A stretch of DNA of 64,000 bases from positions 372,001 through 436,000 of the forward strand of contig JADKBM010000004.1 in the NCBI GenBank assembly GCA_016715115.1, written 5' to 3'. The stretch's first letter is position 1; the number at the start of each line of letters is the position of its first letter. Source of the stretch: Acidobacteriota bacterium. GTDB taxonomy: Bacteria; Acidobacteriota; Blastocatellia; Pyrinomonadales; Pyrinomonadaceae. The notes beneath the pieces were generated by a model, which searched no databases, was not told the origin of the DNA, and saw nothing but the letters and a program-made list of their open reading frames with translations. Of this stretch, positions 47,571 to 56,984 are shown piece by piece. The position numbers were made by a program, and so were the translations under genes.

Positions 47571-48590
47571 CTAAGTTCCCTGCGCTTTGGCTTTTTCCCG
47601 AAGCGTTGCAATCGTCGTGCGGATCTTTGTTTCCTCTTCGGGCTTCAGTTTGCCGACCTTGATGAACGTTTCCAATTCGTCCGCTGCGTCCTTGTACTTT
47701 TTCAAGTCCGCGAACGTCTGGGCAAGTTCAAAGTGAAGAGAAGGAATCGGCGTTTTGGTCGACTTTTTCGCCTGCAAAAGATGCTTTTCGGCATCTGCGG
47801 CCTTTCCCTCCTCACGTTCGATCTTTCCGAGCGTGAAAAGAACCTGGAATGAAGACGGCGCCAAAGTCGCCGCTTCGGTCAAAACCAGAAGCGCCGACTT
47901 GTTGTACTGTTTGCCCAGACTGTGCAGTGAATAGCCGAGGTAGTAAAACGATGTCGCACTCTTCGGGTTCAAGTCGGAAGCCTTGAATAGAAAAGGAATC
48001 GCGTCCTTGAACCGTTTCTGAAAGAACAGTTCGCTCCCCATCCGGTAGAGCGCCTGAAAATAGTTCGGAAACACCTTGATCGCATCCGCCAACGCACTTA
48101 TGCCCTCGGGTTGTCTGCCCTTCGCGAAGTGCTCGACTGCCGTCTTGTAAAATTTCTTAGCCTCGTCGGGCACGTCTTGAGCGAAAACAACGCTCAATTC
48201 GGCATCGGCAAGGCCGCCCTTTCGCGGCTGTAGAATAAAGTCAAGGCTGAAGTTCCCCGCTCCCTCGCCGCCGCGAATATTCTGGGTATTGATCTCCTGA
48301 TCCTGAGTCATATCCTCAAGATCATAGCGAAACGGCATCGCTTTGACCTGGTATCGCCCGTTGCTAAGTCCGCCGAATTCATACTTGCCTGTATTATCCG
48401 TTCTCGTTCGGCGAATGGTCTGACCGAGATCATTGAGCAACTCCATCTCGACTTCGGGCAAAGGATTCCTTTGCTTGTCGAAAATGAACCCCATAATCGT
48501 GCTCTGTGAAAAGGTGTTTTGGGCCAATAGGAAAATGAATGAAAAACTGACGAATATGAGAATCGATCTCAATTTCTGCGTGCGAACCAT
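47571..48590 (-). CDS. Exported TPR protein with carboxypeptidase regulatory-like domain
   Basis: A 339-residue protein. The signal peptide covers about 1-29 (ending NTFSQ). Residues 32-115 form a CarboxypepD_reg-like beta-sandwich (GFIFDKQRNPLPEVEMELLND, NTGKYEFGGLSNGRYQV). From about 135 onward there are at least four TPR units (AKKFYKTAVEHFAKGRQPEGISALADAI, YRMGSELFFQKRFKDAIPFLFKASDLNP, YYLGYSLHSLGKQY, LHFELAQTFADLKKYKDAADELETFI). It is probably a periplasmic adaptor. The combination is common in this phylum. Confidence 0.87.
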   Translation of the reverse strand: MVRTQKLRSILIFVSFSFIFLLAQNTFSQSTIMGFIFDKQRNPLPEVEMELLNDLGQTIRRTRTDNTGKYEFGGLSNGRYQVKAMPFRYDLEDMTQDQEINTQNIRGGEGAGNFSLDFILQPRKGGLADAELSVVFAQDVPDEAKKFYKTAVEHFAKGRQPEGISALADAIKVFPNYFQALYRMGSELFFQKRFKDAIPFLFKASDLNPKSATSFYYLGYSLHSLGKQYNKSALLVLTEAATLAPSSFQVLFTLGKIEREEGKAADAEKHLLQAKKSTKTPIPSLHFELAQTFADLKKYKDAADELETFIKVGKLKPEEETKIRTTIATLREKAKAQGT

Positions 48591-48682
48591 AGCAAAACCT
48601 CCAAAAGCTATATGAACTAATCAACCATTTGCGGAGTTGAATTATAACACCAATCACTCGGGTTTCCGGAATTCCGCGGACT

Positions 48683-50032
48683 TTGCTTGATAAAAAGAGC
48701 TTCGCGGTTCAGAATTACAGACAAAATCGAGTACTGGAGAAGAACCATCTGTCGGAAAAGATCTACCGGGATTCCGTTCACAACATCATTCGCCTCAGGA
48801 CCGACTCGGACGAGGGAAAACTGCTTGTCCGACTGATCGACACGGCCGAATTTCAGCGTTTGCGGCGCATTCGCCAGCTTGGCCTTGCCCATTTTGCCTA
48901 CCAGGGCGCGGAACATTCGCGGTTCACGCACAGCCTCGGCGCACTTCATCTCGCGACGCGCACGCTCGCTAAACTCGAACTGAGCTACAAGATCTCCGAC
49001 GAATCGCGGATCGCCGTCCGTTGCGCCGCGCTTCTCCACGACATCGGCCACGGCGCCTTTTCGCACGTGATCGAACCGATCCTTGGGTTCCGGCACGAGG
49101 AATTCACGATCGAGGCGATGCTCAGCGCCGAGACCGAGGTCGGACAAGTGTTGCGCGCGTTCGCCCCCGAGCTTCCCGGCAAGGTCGCGTCGATCATCCG
49201 CGGTGACTTTCGGCCGCGCGCTCTGGCGCAGCTCGTTTCGTCGCAACTCGATGTCGACCGGATGGATTATCTGCTCCGCGACAGCCTGATGACGGGCGCG
49301 AAATACGGGATCTTCGATCTCGAATGGATCATCAAATCGCTCGAGATCGACGAGGCCAACGACCGGCTTTACGTCGCCGCCCGCGGACTGTACGCCGTCG
49401 AGGATTATCTTCAGGCCCGGTATTATATGTTCCGCCAGGTCTATTTCCATCGGACCCTTCGCGCCGCCGAGGCTGTTCTCCATTCGCTTCTCCGTCGCGC
49501 TTTCCGGGTTTACGCGACGGATCCGAACGGGCTATACGTTTCCCGCCAAACGGCGTTTGAAAAGATACTCAAGGGCGAGCGGCTGAGTTTGAACGAACAC
49601 CTCGAGCTCGACGACCACGATGTGATGTTTCATATCAAACGCTGGCAAACGTCGGACGACTCGGTGCTCTCCGACCTTGCCGGACGCTTTCTGCATCGGC
49701 GGCTGTTCAAGGCGTTTGACCTCGATATGCCCGAAGAGAGGCGCGAGTCTTTCATTTCGGAAGCGCGCCGGCTCGCCGTTAACGCCGGGTTCGATCCGGA
49801 ATACTACTTCGTCGAAGACAAGGCGGGCGACGTTCCGCATTACTTCTATGCGCGGCGCGAGAGCAATTCCAAGGATCTGATCTTCGTCGAGGACGGCTTT
49901 TCGACGCCAACGATCCGCGAGATATCGCAGATCAGCGGCGCCGTTCGCGGACTTCAGGAAGGATACCGGATTCATCGGCTCTGTTTTCCTGCCGAACTAA
50001 AAGATGATGTCGCGAAGCTTTATCATGGATAG
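48683..50032 (+). CDS. HD-domain phosphohydrolase (dGTPase/SAMHD1-like)
   Basis: A protein of about 449 residues in the COG1078 group of HD phosphohydrolases. The N-terminal blocks are KIYRDSVHNIIRL and LIDTAEFQRLRRIRQLGLAHFAYQGAEHSRFTHSLG. The metal site is H...HD...D: the His of EHSRFTHS, AALLHDIGHGAFSH, and QLDVDRMDYLLRDS with the last Asp. Relatives hydrolyse dNTPs or phosphate esters. The first ATG-like start is unclear: I give the TTG at 48683, but the conserved region begins about 25 residues in. It overlaps the next gene by 29 bp. Confidence 0.9.
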   Translation: MLDKKSFAVQNYRQNRVLEKNHLSEKIYRDSVHNIIRLRTDSDEGKLLVRLIDTAEFQRLRRIRQLGLAHFAYQGAEHSRFTHSLGALHLATRTLAKLELSYKISDESRIAVRCAALLHDIGHGAFSHVIEPILGFRHEEFTIEAMLSAETEVGQVLRAFAPELPGKVASIIRGDFRPRALAQLVSSQLDVDRMDYLLRDSLMTGAKYGIFDLEWIIKSLEIDEANDRLYVAARGLYAVEDYLQARYYMFRQVYFHRTLRAAEAVLHSLLRRAFRVYATDPNGLYVSRQTAFEKILKGERLSLNEHLELDDHDVMFHIKRWQTSDDSVLSDLAGRFLHRRLFKAFDLDMPEERRESFISEARRLAVNAGFDPEYYFVEDKAGDVPHYFYARRESNSKDLIFVEDGFSTPTIREISQISGAVRGLQEGYRIHRLCFPAELKDDVAKLYHG

Positions 50033-50930
50033 TCAGGGCGCGGCGACAAGTCTGCCAAGCCGTTTCTTGGGGAAATCAGCCGGCTTCATCTCTTCGTCTT
50101 TGCTTCTCGGTGGTTTGCTGATTCTGTTAACCGTCACCGTTGCGGCCCAAAGGATCGCGGTTATCACGCCGCAAAACAACGGCCTCAGCCAAGAGTTCGC
50201 CGAATCGCTCTCGAGTGCGCTCGGAAAGAGCTTCAGGCAGATCGACCCGACGCTGGCTGGCACGGCGTTCCTTTCAGCCGGGAGCGAAACGCCCTTTAAC
50301 CTGACCACCGAAGAATCGCGGAATATCGGGGCGGCGATCGGTTGCGACTTCTTTGTCCTCGTCCGCGCCGAGGACCTTAACCGTTACTCGTTCGAGAAAA
50401 AAGCCTACTTCGAATCTTTCGCCGCCGTCTATCTTGTAAGCTCGCGTACGGGACGGCTGGTCGATTTTCAGCTTTCGTCGTTCAACGGTTTCAACGCCGT
50501 TGACGCGCGGCGTTTGCTTCTCGAATCCGCCCCGAAAGTCGCTGCGGGTTTAGCCGCGAGAATTGTGTCGGTCATCCCGGCCGAACTCGGCGAAGCCACA
50601 ACGAAGCGCCCCGGCGAGATTCCTGCCGACGGTTCGCCGGCGGCAAACCGGTTTCGTTCGCCGCTCCCGTATAAGCGCCTGAGCCCGAAATACACCGCAA
50701 CCGCGAACCTCTACGGCATCGCCGCGACGGTCGACATCGAGGTTGATATCGACGAAAAGGGCCAGATCCTGCGCACCGAGATCGTCCGTTGGGCCGGATT
50801 CGGCCTTGACGAATCCGTCGAGAATGCGGTCAAGAGTATGAATTGGCGACCGGCCGAGCGCGCCGGAAAGCCCGAACCGGTCCGTTTCCTATTGCGTTAC
50901 AACTTCAAGAAGGTCGAAAAAGAGGATTGA
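50004..50930 (+). CDS. TonB C-terminal-domain protein (energy transducer-like)
   Basis: A 308-residue protein with one N-terminal membrane segment (about 27-48: AGFISSSLLLGGLLILLTVTVAA). A middle domain (about 50-190) resembles a curli-assembly CsgG-like or TolB-like small-molecule fold (RIAVITPQNNGLSQEFAESLSSAL). A TonB_C domain (about 220-305) has SPKYTATANLYGIAATVDIEVDIDEKGQI and FGLDESVENAVKSMNWRPA. It may energise an outer-membrane receptor such as the one at 43516-46752, but no ExbBD is nearby. The start is one of several in-frame ATGs. Confidence 0.82.
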   Translation: MMSRSFIMDSQGAATSLPSRFLGKSAGFISSSLLLGGLLILLTVTVAAQRIAVITPQNNGLSQEFAESLSSALGKSFRQIDPTLAGTAFLSAGSETPFNLTTEESRNIGAAIGCDFFVLVRAEDLNRYSFEKKAYFESFAAVYLVSSRTGRLVDFQLSSFNGFNAVDARRLLLESAPKVAAGLAARIVSVIPAELGEATTKRPGEIPADGSPAANRFRSPLPYKRLSPKYTATANLYGIAATVDIEVDIDEKGQILRTEIVRWAGFGLDESVENAVKSMNWRPAERAGKPEPVRFLLRYNFKKVEKED

Positions 50931-51072
50931 AGTCCGTTTTTTCATATTTTCTTCAGGAACCGAGTGTTACGCGCTTCAAGATATCAGGTTTGCGGAGCGT
51001 CCTTTTGTCTTATGCTTGTGGAATAAAAACACTGGAAAAGTGATTTACTGATCACCGCCCGATTCTAAGCTT

Positions 51073-51894
51073 ATGATGAAAACGCAGCCGATATCAGTGC
51101 AGACCGTTCACGGGATCGAACCGCCGCCGATCGAGCATTCCGACGACCGTTACACGGTTCGATTCGCCGCGACCGAGGCGGAACTCGACGCCGCGCTCAA
51201 ACTTCGCTTTGAGATCTTCAATCTCGAGCTGAACGAAGGGCTCGAGGCTTCATTCATCAACGGGCGCGACGAGGACCGATTCGACCGCACTTGCCTGCAT
51301 CTGATCGTCGCCGAGAATTCGACCGGGCGGGTCGTCGGCACCTATCGACTGCGAACGATCGAGATGGCCGGCGGCGCCTTTGGCTTTTATTCGTCAGGCG
51401 AGTTCACGCTCGAAGATCTTCCGTACGAGGTGCTCGCCGATTCCGTCGAACTCGGCCGCGCCTGCATCGCGCGCGAGCACCGGAACACGCGTGTTTTGTT
51501 TCTGCTTTGGAAAGGGGTCGCGGATTTCATCTCGGCTGCGCGGAAGCGATACGCGTTCGGATGTTGCTCGCTGTCTTCTCAGGACTTTACCGACGGTTCG
51601 AAGGCGATGCGTCAATTGGCGCGCGACGGGCACGTCCATCCGTCATTACGCGTGAGCCCGCGCGAAGAGTTCAAGCCCCGGGCGGCGGACTTTCTCACCG
51701 ACGACGACGGTTCCGACATCAAGATCCCCAAACTGTTCGACACCTACCTGCGAATCGGCGCGCTAGTTTGCGGCGAGCCGTTGATCGACCGCGGCTTCAA
51801 AACGATCGACTTCTTCATCATTGTCGACACGGCCAGGCTCTCCGAGAAATACGCCGGAATGTTCTTCGGAAGATCGAATGGCAACGCGGCGTAA
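51073..51894 (+). CDS. OlsB-like GNAT N-acyltransferase
   Basis: A 273-residue acyltransferase related to the ornithine lipid enzyme OlsB and the hemolysin-like N-acyltransferases. Characteristic blocks are LKLRFEIFNLELNEGLEAS, DRFDRTCLHLIVAENSTGRVVGTYRL and ELGRACIAREHRNTRVLFLLWKGVADF with the conserved E-x-x-R. It would attach an acyl chain from acyl-ACP to an amino acid. No olsA-type partner is adjacent; a PlsC-type acyltransferase lies at 56985. Leader 50931-51072 holds no gene. Confidence 0.85.
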   Translation: MMKTQPISVQTVHGIEPPPIEHSDDRYTVRFAATEAELDAALKLRFEIFNLELNEGLEASFINGRDEDRFDRTCLHLIVAENSTGRVVGTYRLRTIEMAGGAFGFYSSGEFTLEDLPYEVLADSVELGRACIAREHRNTRVLFLLWKGVADFISAARKRYAFGCCSLSSQDFTDGSKAMRQLARDGHVHPSLRVSPREEFKPRAADFLTDDDGSDIKIPKLFDTYLRIGALVCGEPLIDRGFKTIDFFIIVDTARLSEKYAGMFFGRSNGNAA

Positions 51895-53237
51895 TCTAAG
51901 GCGCCGAAACCGTCCCCCGGGATCCGTCTCCGAAGGAGACCGACAACATAGGAGGCTGTCTGAAAAGTCCCCTCGGGTTCGGCGATTTTCGGTCTCGGGA
52001 GTGTTGTTTGAATTTCGTCGAGTTGCATACGTGGGTTATAATACTAAGTATGATACACGAGAAAAGGAAGAAGGTGGTCTTCAAGCATTACGATCAGAAC
52101 CAACCGATGTTGTTGCCGCCGAGCCTGGATGATCTGGTGCCCGCGAACCATCCGGTGCGCGTTGTGAACGAAGTGATCGAGCGGATCGACATCGGCGTGC
52201 TTGAGCTTGGGTACAAAGGCGGCGGAGCGTCGAGCTACCATCCGCGGCTGCTTTTGAAGGTGCTGGTTTACGCGTATCTTCGGAATATCTATTCGTCCCG
52301 GAAGATCGAGCAGGCGTTGCAGGAAAACGTGCATTTCATGTGGCTCGCCGGCAACGCGAGGCCGGACCACAACACGCTGGCGGACTTTCGGTCGAAGCGG
52401 CTGAAAGATCATCTTGAGAAGATCTTTTCGCAGGTCGTGCTGCTGCTTGTCGAAGAGGGGGGCGGTATCGTTGCGGGAAGTGATACTGGACGGGACGAAG
52501 ATCGAGGCGAACGCGAACCGGTACACGTTCGTCTGGGCAAAGACGGTGGAGCGGAACAAGCAGCGGATAAGGGAACAGTTGCGTGACGTGTGGAAGTACG
52601 TCGAGCGGGCGAGCGCGGAGGAAGAGCAGGCGCCGAACGAGCCGGATTTTGAGGCGGTGGACCCGGAAGCGGTGACGCGCGCGGTGAGAGCGATCGACGA
52701 GGAGTTGCTGAAAGCCGAGCCCGATGCGAAGACAAGGCAGCGGGTGCGGAAATTGAGGCGGGAGTTGCCGGGCCGGGCGGCGAAGGTCGAGGCGCAGGAG
52801 CGGATGCTGGACGGGCGACGAAGCAGTTCGAAGACCGATCATGACGCGACGTTCATGAGGATGAAGGAAGACCATCTGGGGAACGGGCAGTTGAGACCGG
52901 CGTACAATGTCCAGCTGGCGACCGAGGGGCATTTTCTGACCGGGTACACGCTGACACAATCGGCGGGGACACGACCGCGCTGCCGGAGCATGTCGGCAAG
53001 ATGATCGAAACGTACGGAACGGAACCCGAAAGCGTGACGGCGGATGCGGGTTACGGCAGTGAAGAGAACTACGCCTATCTGGAGAAACGGGCGATCAAGG
53101 CATTTGTGAAGTTTCCGGGGTTCGATTCCGGGAAGCCCTGTCATTATGCGTGAGAAAATGACCCCCTAGCATGCGTTTGTTTTTGACCCCCCTGGACGGC
53201 ATTTTTGATAACTTTCGTGAAACGGAGGTTATCGGGA

Positions 53238-54447
53238 ATGCTTGGAATGGAGGAATGGATGGAGGTCAAAGACTTGAAAAGGCAGGGGCATTCGATAAAG
53301 CAGATCTGCCGGATGACGGGATATTCGCGGAACACGGTCCGCAAGGTTCTGCGCGAGGGTTCGCCGAAGCGCGCCGCCGAAACGAAACGTGGTTCCAAAC
53401 TGGACGCGTACAAGGACTATTTGAAGAAGCGGTACGAGAAGACGGGTCTGAGCGCGGTTCGGCTGACGGGCGAGATCCGGGGAATGGGATTCGCGGGATC
53501 GTGGGACATCGTGAGGCGGTACTTGCGGGAACTGGACGTCGGGGCGAAGGTGTCGGCGAAGGCGACGGTGAGGTTCGAGACGCCGCCCGGCAAGCAGGCG
53601 CAGGCCGACTGGGCGGAGATCGGGTCGTACATTGACGAAAAAGGCCGCCGGAGAAAGATCTACGCGTTCGTGATGGTGCTCGGTACTCGCGGGCGATGTA
53701 CGTCGAGTACACGCGGCGGATGCGGATGCCGGAGCTGATCGGATGCCTTGAGAGGGCGTTCGCCTACTTCGGCGGCTGGCCGGAGACGATCCTGTTCGAC
53801 AACATGGCGCAGGTGCGCCTTCCGTGCGGGAAACTGAACCCGCAGATGGCCGACTTTCTGAATCACTACGGGATCGCGCCGAGGACGCACCGGCCGTACC
53901 GGCCGCGAACTAAGGGGAAGGTGGAACGCGCGGTCGGGTATCTGAAGGACAACTTCATCAAGGGGCGGGAGTTTGCCGACCTTGCGGATCTTCAGGCACA
54001 GGGCGCGGCGTGGCTGGAAGAGGCGAACGGACGGAAACACGCGACGACCGGAAAGCGGCCCTTCGACCTGCTGCCCGAAGAGGGCCTGACGCCGTACGGG
54101 TCGGCGCCGCGATACCGGCCGTCGGTCTGGAAGACGCGGAAGGTGGGCGTCGACGGGTACGTCTCGATCGGGGCGTGAAGTACTCGGTGCCGCCGGAAGC
54201 GGTCGGCCGCAAGGTGGTGGTCGAGCAGGGAGAGCGCCGGGTGACGGTGCGCACGGGCGAGACGGTCATCGCCGAACACCGGCGGTCGCTCAAATCCGGC
54301 GAAAGCGTGGCGGATCCGGCGCATGTCGCGGCGATGTGGAAACTGACGGTTGAAACGCAGGAGGCGCCGCCGAAGAGATCGGGACGGGTTCTGTTCGAGA
54401 CCGTGGCTGTAGCTCCGCTCGTCGCCTACGAGGAGGTGATCGGCTGA
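53238..54447 (+). pseudogene. istA: IstA transposase of the IS21-like element, two frameshifts
   Basis: Begins near 53238 (MLGMEEWMEVKDLKRQGHS) with an HTH (SIKQICRMTGYSRNTVRKVL), then the integrase core: QAQADWAEIGSYI (first Asp), ETILFDNMAQVRL (second Asp) and the Glu of TKGKVERAVGYLK. The run GG at 53682-53683 lacks one G needed for LGYSRAMYVEYTRR. The run of four G at 54170-54173 lacks one G needed to pass from VDGYVSI into VKYSVPPEAVGRK. After these the frame runs to a TGA that overlaps the istB ATG (TGATG). With both bases restored it would be about 400 residues. Confidence 0.88.
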
Positions 54448-55268
54448 TGAAGGTCTACGAAGATATGGCATCGTCCGCGCTCGGCGAACTTGATCTCAAG
54501 ACCGCCGCGGTCAATCTTGACACGATCGCCCAGCGGGCGGCCGCCGAGGACTGGAGTTACACGGAGTTCCTCGGGCGGCTGCTCGAAGGCGAGGTCAGGC
54601 ACCGGCAGGAGATGCGCGTCGCGCTGAGCCTGCAGTTCGCGCGCTTTCCGTACCCGAAGAGGCTTGGCGAATTCGATTTCAAGGCGCAGCCCGGCGTTGA
54701 CCGGAGGCTCATTGACGAACTGGCGACGGGGCGCTTTCTGGCCGAAGGGCGGAACATCGTCTTTCTCGGGCCGCCCGGAGTGGGCAAGACGCATCTCGCG
54801 ATCGGGCTCGGGGTGATGACGGCGGAACTCGGGCACCGCGTCTATTTCACGACCGCCGTCGACATCGCGCGCAAACTCGTGCGGGCGATGCACGAGAACC
54901 GGCTCTCGCGCGAGATCAAGAACCTGACGCGCCCGAAACTGCTGATCATCGACGAGGTCGGCTACCTGAAGCTCGAACCTCCCGAGGCGAGCCTGTTGTT
55001 TCAGGTCATCTCGGAGAGATACGAACGCAAGGGAGCGGTCATCCTGACGAGCAACAAGGCCTTCGCGGCCTGGGGCGAGGTCTTCGCCGGAGACGCGGTG
55101 ATGGCGAGCGCGGCTCTCGACCGGCTGCTCCACCGCTCGACGGTGATCAACATCCGGGGCGAAAGCTACCGGCCAAGGAAAAGCGGGCCGCCGCGGCGGC
55201 ACGGAGTTGTGGAAGAGTTGGCGGCAATTGCCGCCAACTCTTCCACAACTCCGGACAACAATGACTAA
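54447..55268 (+). CDS. istB: IstB helper ATPase of the IS21-like element
   Basis: An intact 273-residue AAA+ ATPase that assists IstA in target choice. Walker A is FLGPPGVGKTHLAIGLG (about 107-123), Walker B is LLIIDEVGYLKL, sensor 1 is VILTSNKAF, and sensor 2 is LDRLLHRS. It starts at the ATG at 54447 inside the istA stop region with GAGGAGG upstream, so translation is coupled. The C-terminal 20 codons run through a perfect 52-bp palindrome. Unlike the other transposition genes here it has no frameshift. Confidence 0.94.
   Translation: MKVYEDMASSALGELDLKTAAVNLDTIAQRAAAEDWSYTEFLGRLLEGEVRHRQEMRVALSLQFARFPYPKRLGEFDFKAQPGVDRRLIDELATGRFLAEGRNIVFLGPPGVGKTHLAIGLGVMTAELGHRVYFTTAVDIARKLVRAMHENRLSREIKNLTRPKLLIIDEVGYLKLEPPEASLLFQVISERYERKGAVILTSNKAFAAWGEVFAGDAVMASAALDRLLHRSTVINIRGESYRPRKSGPPRRHGVVEELAAIAANSSTTPDNND
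55202..55253. repeat. Perfect 52-bp palindrome inside the 3' end of istB
   Basis: Positions 55202-55253 read the same on both strands, centred on CAATTG at 55225-55230. It encodes part of the istB C-terminus and ends 15 bp before the stop codon. The mRNA would form a 26-bp stem with no loop, possibly acting as a terminator for the istAB transcript or a structural element of the IS end. Confidence 0.92.
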
Positions 55269-55935
55269 AGGGGGGGTCAAAAACTAACGCCTGTAAAGGG
55301 GTCAAAAATTAACGCTGATTGACAGCCCAAGGGGAAGTTCGCGGCAGACAACTTCCAATACGACGCAGAGACCGATACTTACCGGTGTCCGGCGGGGCAC
55401 GTGATGGAGTTCTCGGAGGATCGCGTGAAGACGACGCAGAACGGCCGGAAGCAAAACGTCAAAATCTACCGGACCGAGGCCTGCGGCGGATGTCCGATGC
55501 GGGCCGAATGTTCGAAGGGCGAGGGGGGACGGTCGATCGAGCGCAACGAAGAAGTTCTGAGGCACCGGCGCAAGGCGCGAGATGCTCGAAAGCGAGAAAG
55601 GCGTCGAACGGAGGAAACAACGGTACGAGGTCGAGGCGGTGATCGGAAACATAAAGGAAAACAAGAAATTCAGAAGGTTCTTACTGAGGGGGTTGGCAAA
55701 AGTACAGATTGAGATCGGATTGATCGCGATCGCACACAACCTGCAAAGGCTGGCAACCGTCTGAAAAGGCGGAAATGCGCTCGGCGACCGGCCAACTGAT
55801 GACGGCCGAAGCGGACTCTCCCAAAACAGACAACAGAAAAACGGCAATCCCGGAGACTTTCTGAGTGACTTTCCAGACAGCCTCAAACACGCCAAATTTG
55901 ATAGGAGACCGACATTTGTTCGAGCGTTCAGATGA

Positions 55936-56012
55936 CATAGCGATCCGCTTCCTTACTCGCTACGCTATGTTGTTCATCGCCCTGGGTGACCGGGCGGTGA
56001 AAACGCTGGGCA
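55936..56012. repeat. Direct repeat, left copy, before the Y1 transposase
   Basis: The segment TAGCGATCCGCTTC...CTCGCTACGCTATG, continuing through TTGTTCATCGCC and CGGGCGG to AACGCTGG, recurs at 56813-56888 in the same orientation with about 85 percent identity by eye. The two copies bracket the transposase gene. The rest of the gap 55885-56233 has no supportable gene. Confidence 0.75.
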
Positions 56013-56233
56013 ACTTACCAAACCGCTTCATTGACGCCGTCCCGAATTGCGTCGCAATGTAGCAATTCGCTACACTATTCGACAATCGGCTAATCGCAGA
56101 ATCGCCTCGGATGATCGCTACATCCGAAACCGCCCAACGGACTCGAAGGCATTAGCACGATCTCAAACTCGGACCCGACTGCCGAACACTCTACTTCCGG
56201 TCGAAATACCGGATATCGCGCAGGAGAAACTCT

Positions 56234-56686
56234 ATGCCTCAATCACTTGTTCGATTGCTTGTACACGTCGTTTTTTCAACCAAGAATCGCGTTGACCTGA
56301 TCCAACCTGAAATCGAATCGTCACTATATGGCTATATTCACGGAATCGTTGAAAACAACAATTCCAGACTGATTCTTGCGAACGGGACAATGAATCATAC
56401 ACATATGTTGATCTCATTGGGCAAGACGCTCGCGATCAGCGAATTGGTTGGCGACATCAAACGCGAAAGCTCACTCTGGATCAAGAAACAGGATCGCGAA
56501 TTCCGGAACTTTTACTGGCAGGAAGGCTACGGGGCTTTTTCCGTCGGTCAAACCGAAGAGCAGAGCGTCATTAACTACATTGCGAATCAAAAACACCATC
56601 ATTTGCGAAAGGACTATAAGTCCGAATTTCGCGGTTTTCTGGAGAAATACGGGATTGAATACGACGAACGTTACGTCTGGGATTAG
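56234..56686 (+). CDS. Y1 (IS200/REP-associated type) transposase
   Basis: A 150-residue single-strand transposase of the Y1_Tnp superfamily. The start is the ATG at 56234 (MPQSLVRLLVHVVFSTKNR). The metal-binding HUH motif is NHTHMLISLGK (H-x-H). The predicted catalytic tyrosine lies in EEQSVINYIANQKHHHLRK. The C-terminus FLEKYGIEYDERYVWD is conserved in this group. It looks intact, unlike the other transposases here. It lacks a TnpB partner and is bracketed by direct repeats (55936-56012, 56813-56888), as in REP-associated transposases rather than full IS200/IS605 elements. Confidence 0.88.
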   Translation: MPQSLVRLLVHVVFSTKNRVDLIQPEIESSLYGYIHGIVENNNSRLILANGTMNHTHMLISLGKTLAISELVGDIKRESSLWIKKQDREFRNFYWQEGYGAFSVGQTEEQSVINYIANQKHHHLRKDYKSEFRGFLEKYGIEYDERYVWD

Positions 56687-56812
56687 ATGCCACCCATTCC
56701 GTCTCCGAAGAAGACCGATAGAATACTAAGGGTGAAACGTATCGATCGGTTCGCCGCAGAAGTCGAAATCTGTTCGACCCCTTCAGGGTCGAGTCCCGAA
56801 TTGCGTGCTGTC

Positions 56813-56888
56813 GTAGCGATCCGCTTCGCTCCTCGCTACGCTATGTTGTTCATCGCCTTCGGCGATCGGGCGGGGTGAATACGCTGGC
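56813..56888. repeat. Direct repeat, right copy, after the Y1 transposase
   Basis: Same orientation as 55936-56012. Just before it (56776-56794) lies the hairpin GACCC-CTTCA-GGGTC, also present at 42121-42137, and a copy of the GTCTCCGAA-type hairpin seen at 51926-51940. Together these suggest that the transposase sits in a unit of several short palindromes. No gene in 56687-56984. Confidence 0.72.
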
Positions 56889-56984
56889 GGTGATCGGCTG
56901 ATCGTGAAATCGCCTTTGGCCATCGGTCGGCAACTCTTTCATTCCATTTGACACCCCGCACCTTTGCCTGTTTGAATCAAACAA

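Larger units (their letters stand above)
53139..55324 (+). mobile_element. IS21-like insertion sequence nested in the IS1182-like element
   Basis: Starts TGTCA (53139) and ends TGACA (55324), with GCCC directly repeated on both sides (53135-53138 and 55325-55328) as a 4-bp target duplication. Each end has repeated TGACCCC motifs (TTTTTGACCCCC near 53180, and 55272-55310 in inverted orientation), the multiple terminal repeats typical of IS21. It carries istA (frameshifted) and istB (intact). Confidence 0.92.
52050..55764 (+). pseudogene. IS1182-family transposase, split by IS21 and frameshifted
   Basis: Starts at the ATG at 52050 (MIHEKRKKVVFKHYDQNQ) and shows IS1182 features: LLPPSLDDLVPANHPVRVV, HPRLLLKVLVYAYLRNIYSSRKIEQAL, HFMWLAGNARPDHNTLADFR, and VILDGTKIEANANRYTFVW with a catalytic Asp. 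The run of six G at 52457-52462 is one too long and the run of four G at 52965-52968 one too short for a single frame. At 53138 the frame stops at IS21; joining 53138 to 55329 restores FPGFDSGKP-KGKFAADNFQYD. A third frame change lies near 55574-55581. The C-terminus is KENKKFRRFLLRGLAKVQIE and then HNLQRLATV. Confidence 0.88.
51952..55884 (+). mobile_element. IS1182-like insertion sequence, interrupted by an IS21-like element
   Basis: The ends are inverted repeats: GAGGCTGTCTGAAAAGTC (51952-51969) and the reverse complement of GAGGCTGTCTGGAAAGTC (55867-55884). Without the inserted IS21-like element (2,186 bp including the second target-site copy, 2,190 bp) the element is about 1.75 kb, the size expected for the family. 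A TATAAT box lies just before the transposase ATG. A hairpin GTCTCC-GAA-GGAGAC precedes the left end. I see no clear target-site duplication. Confidence 0.85.
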
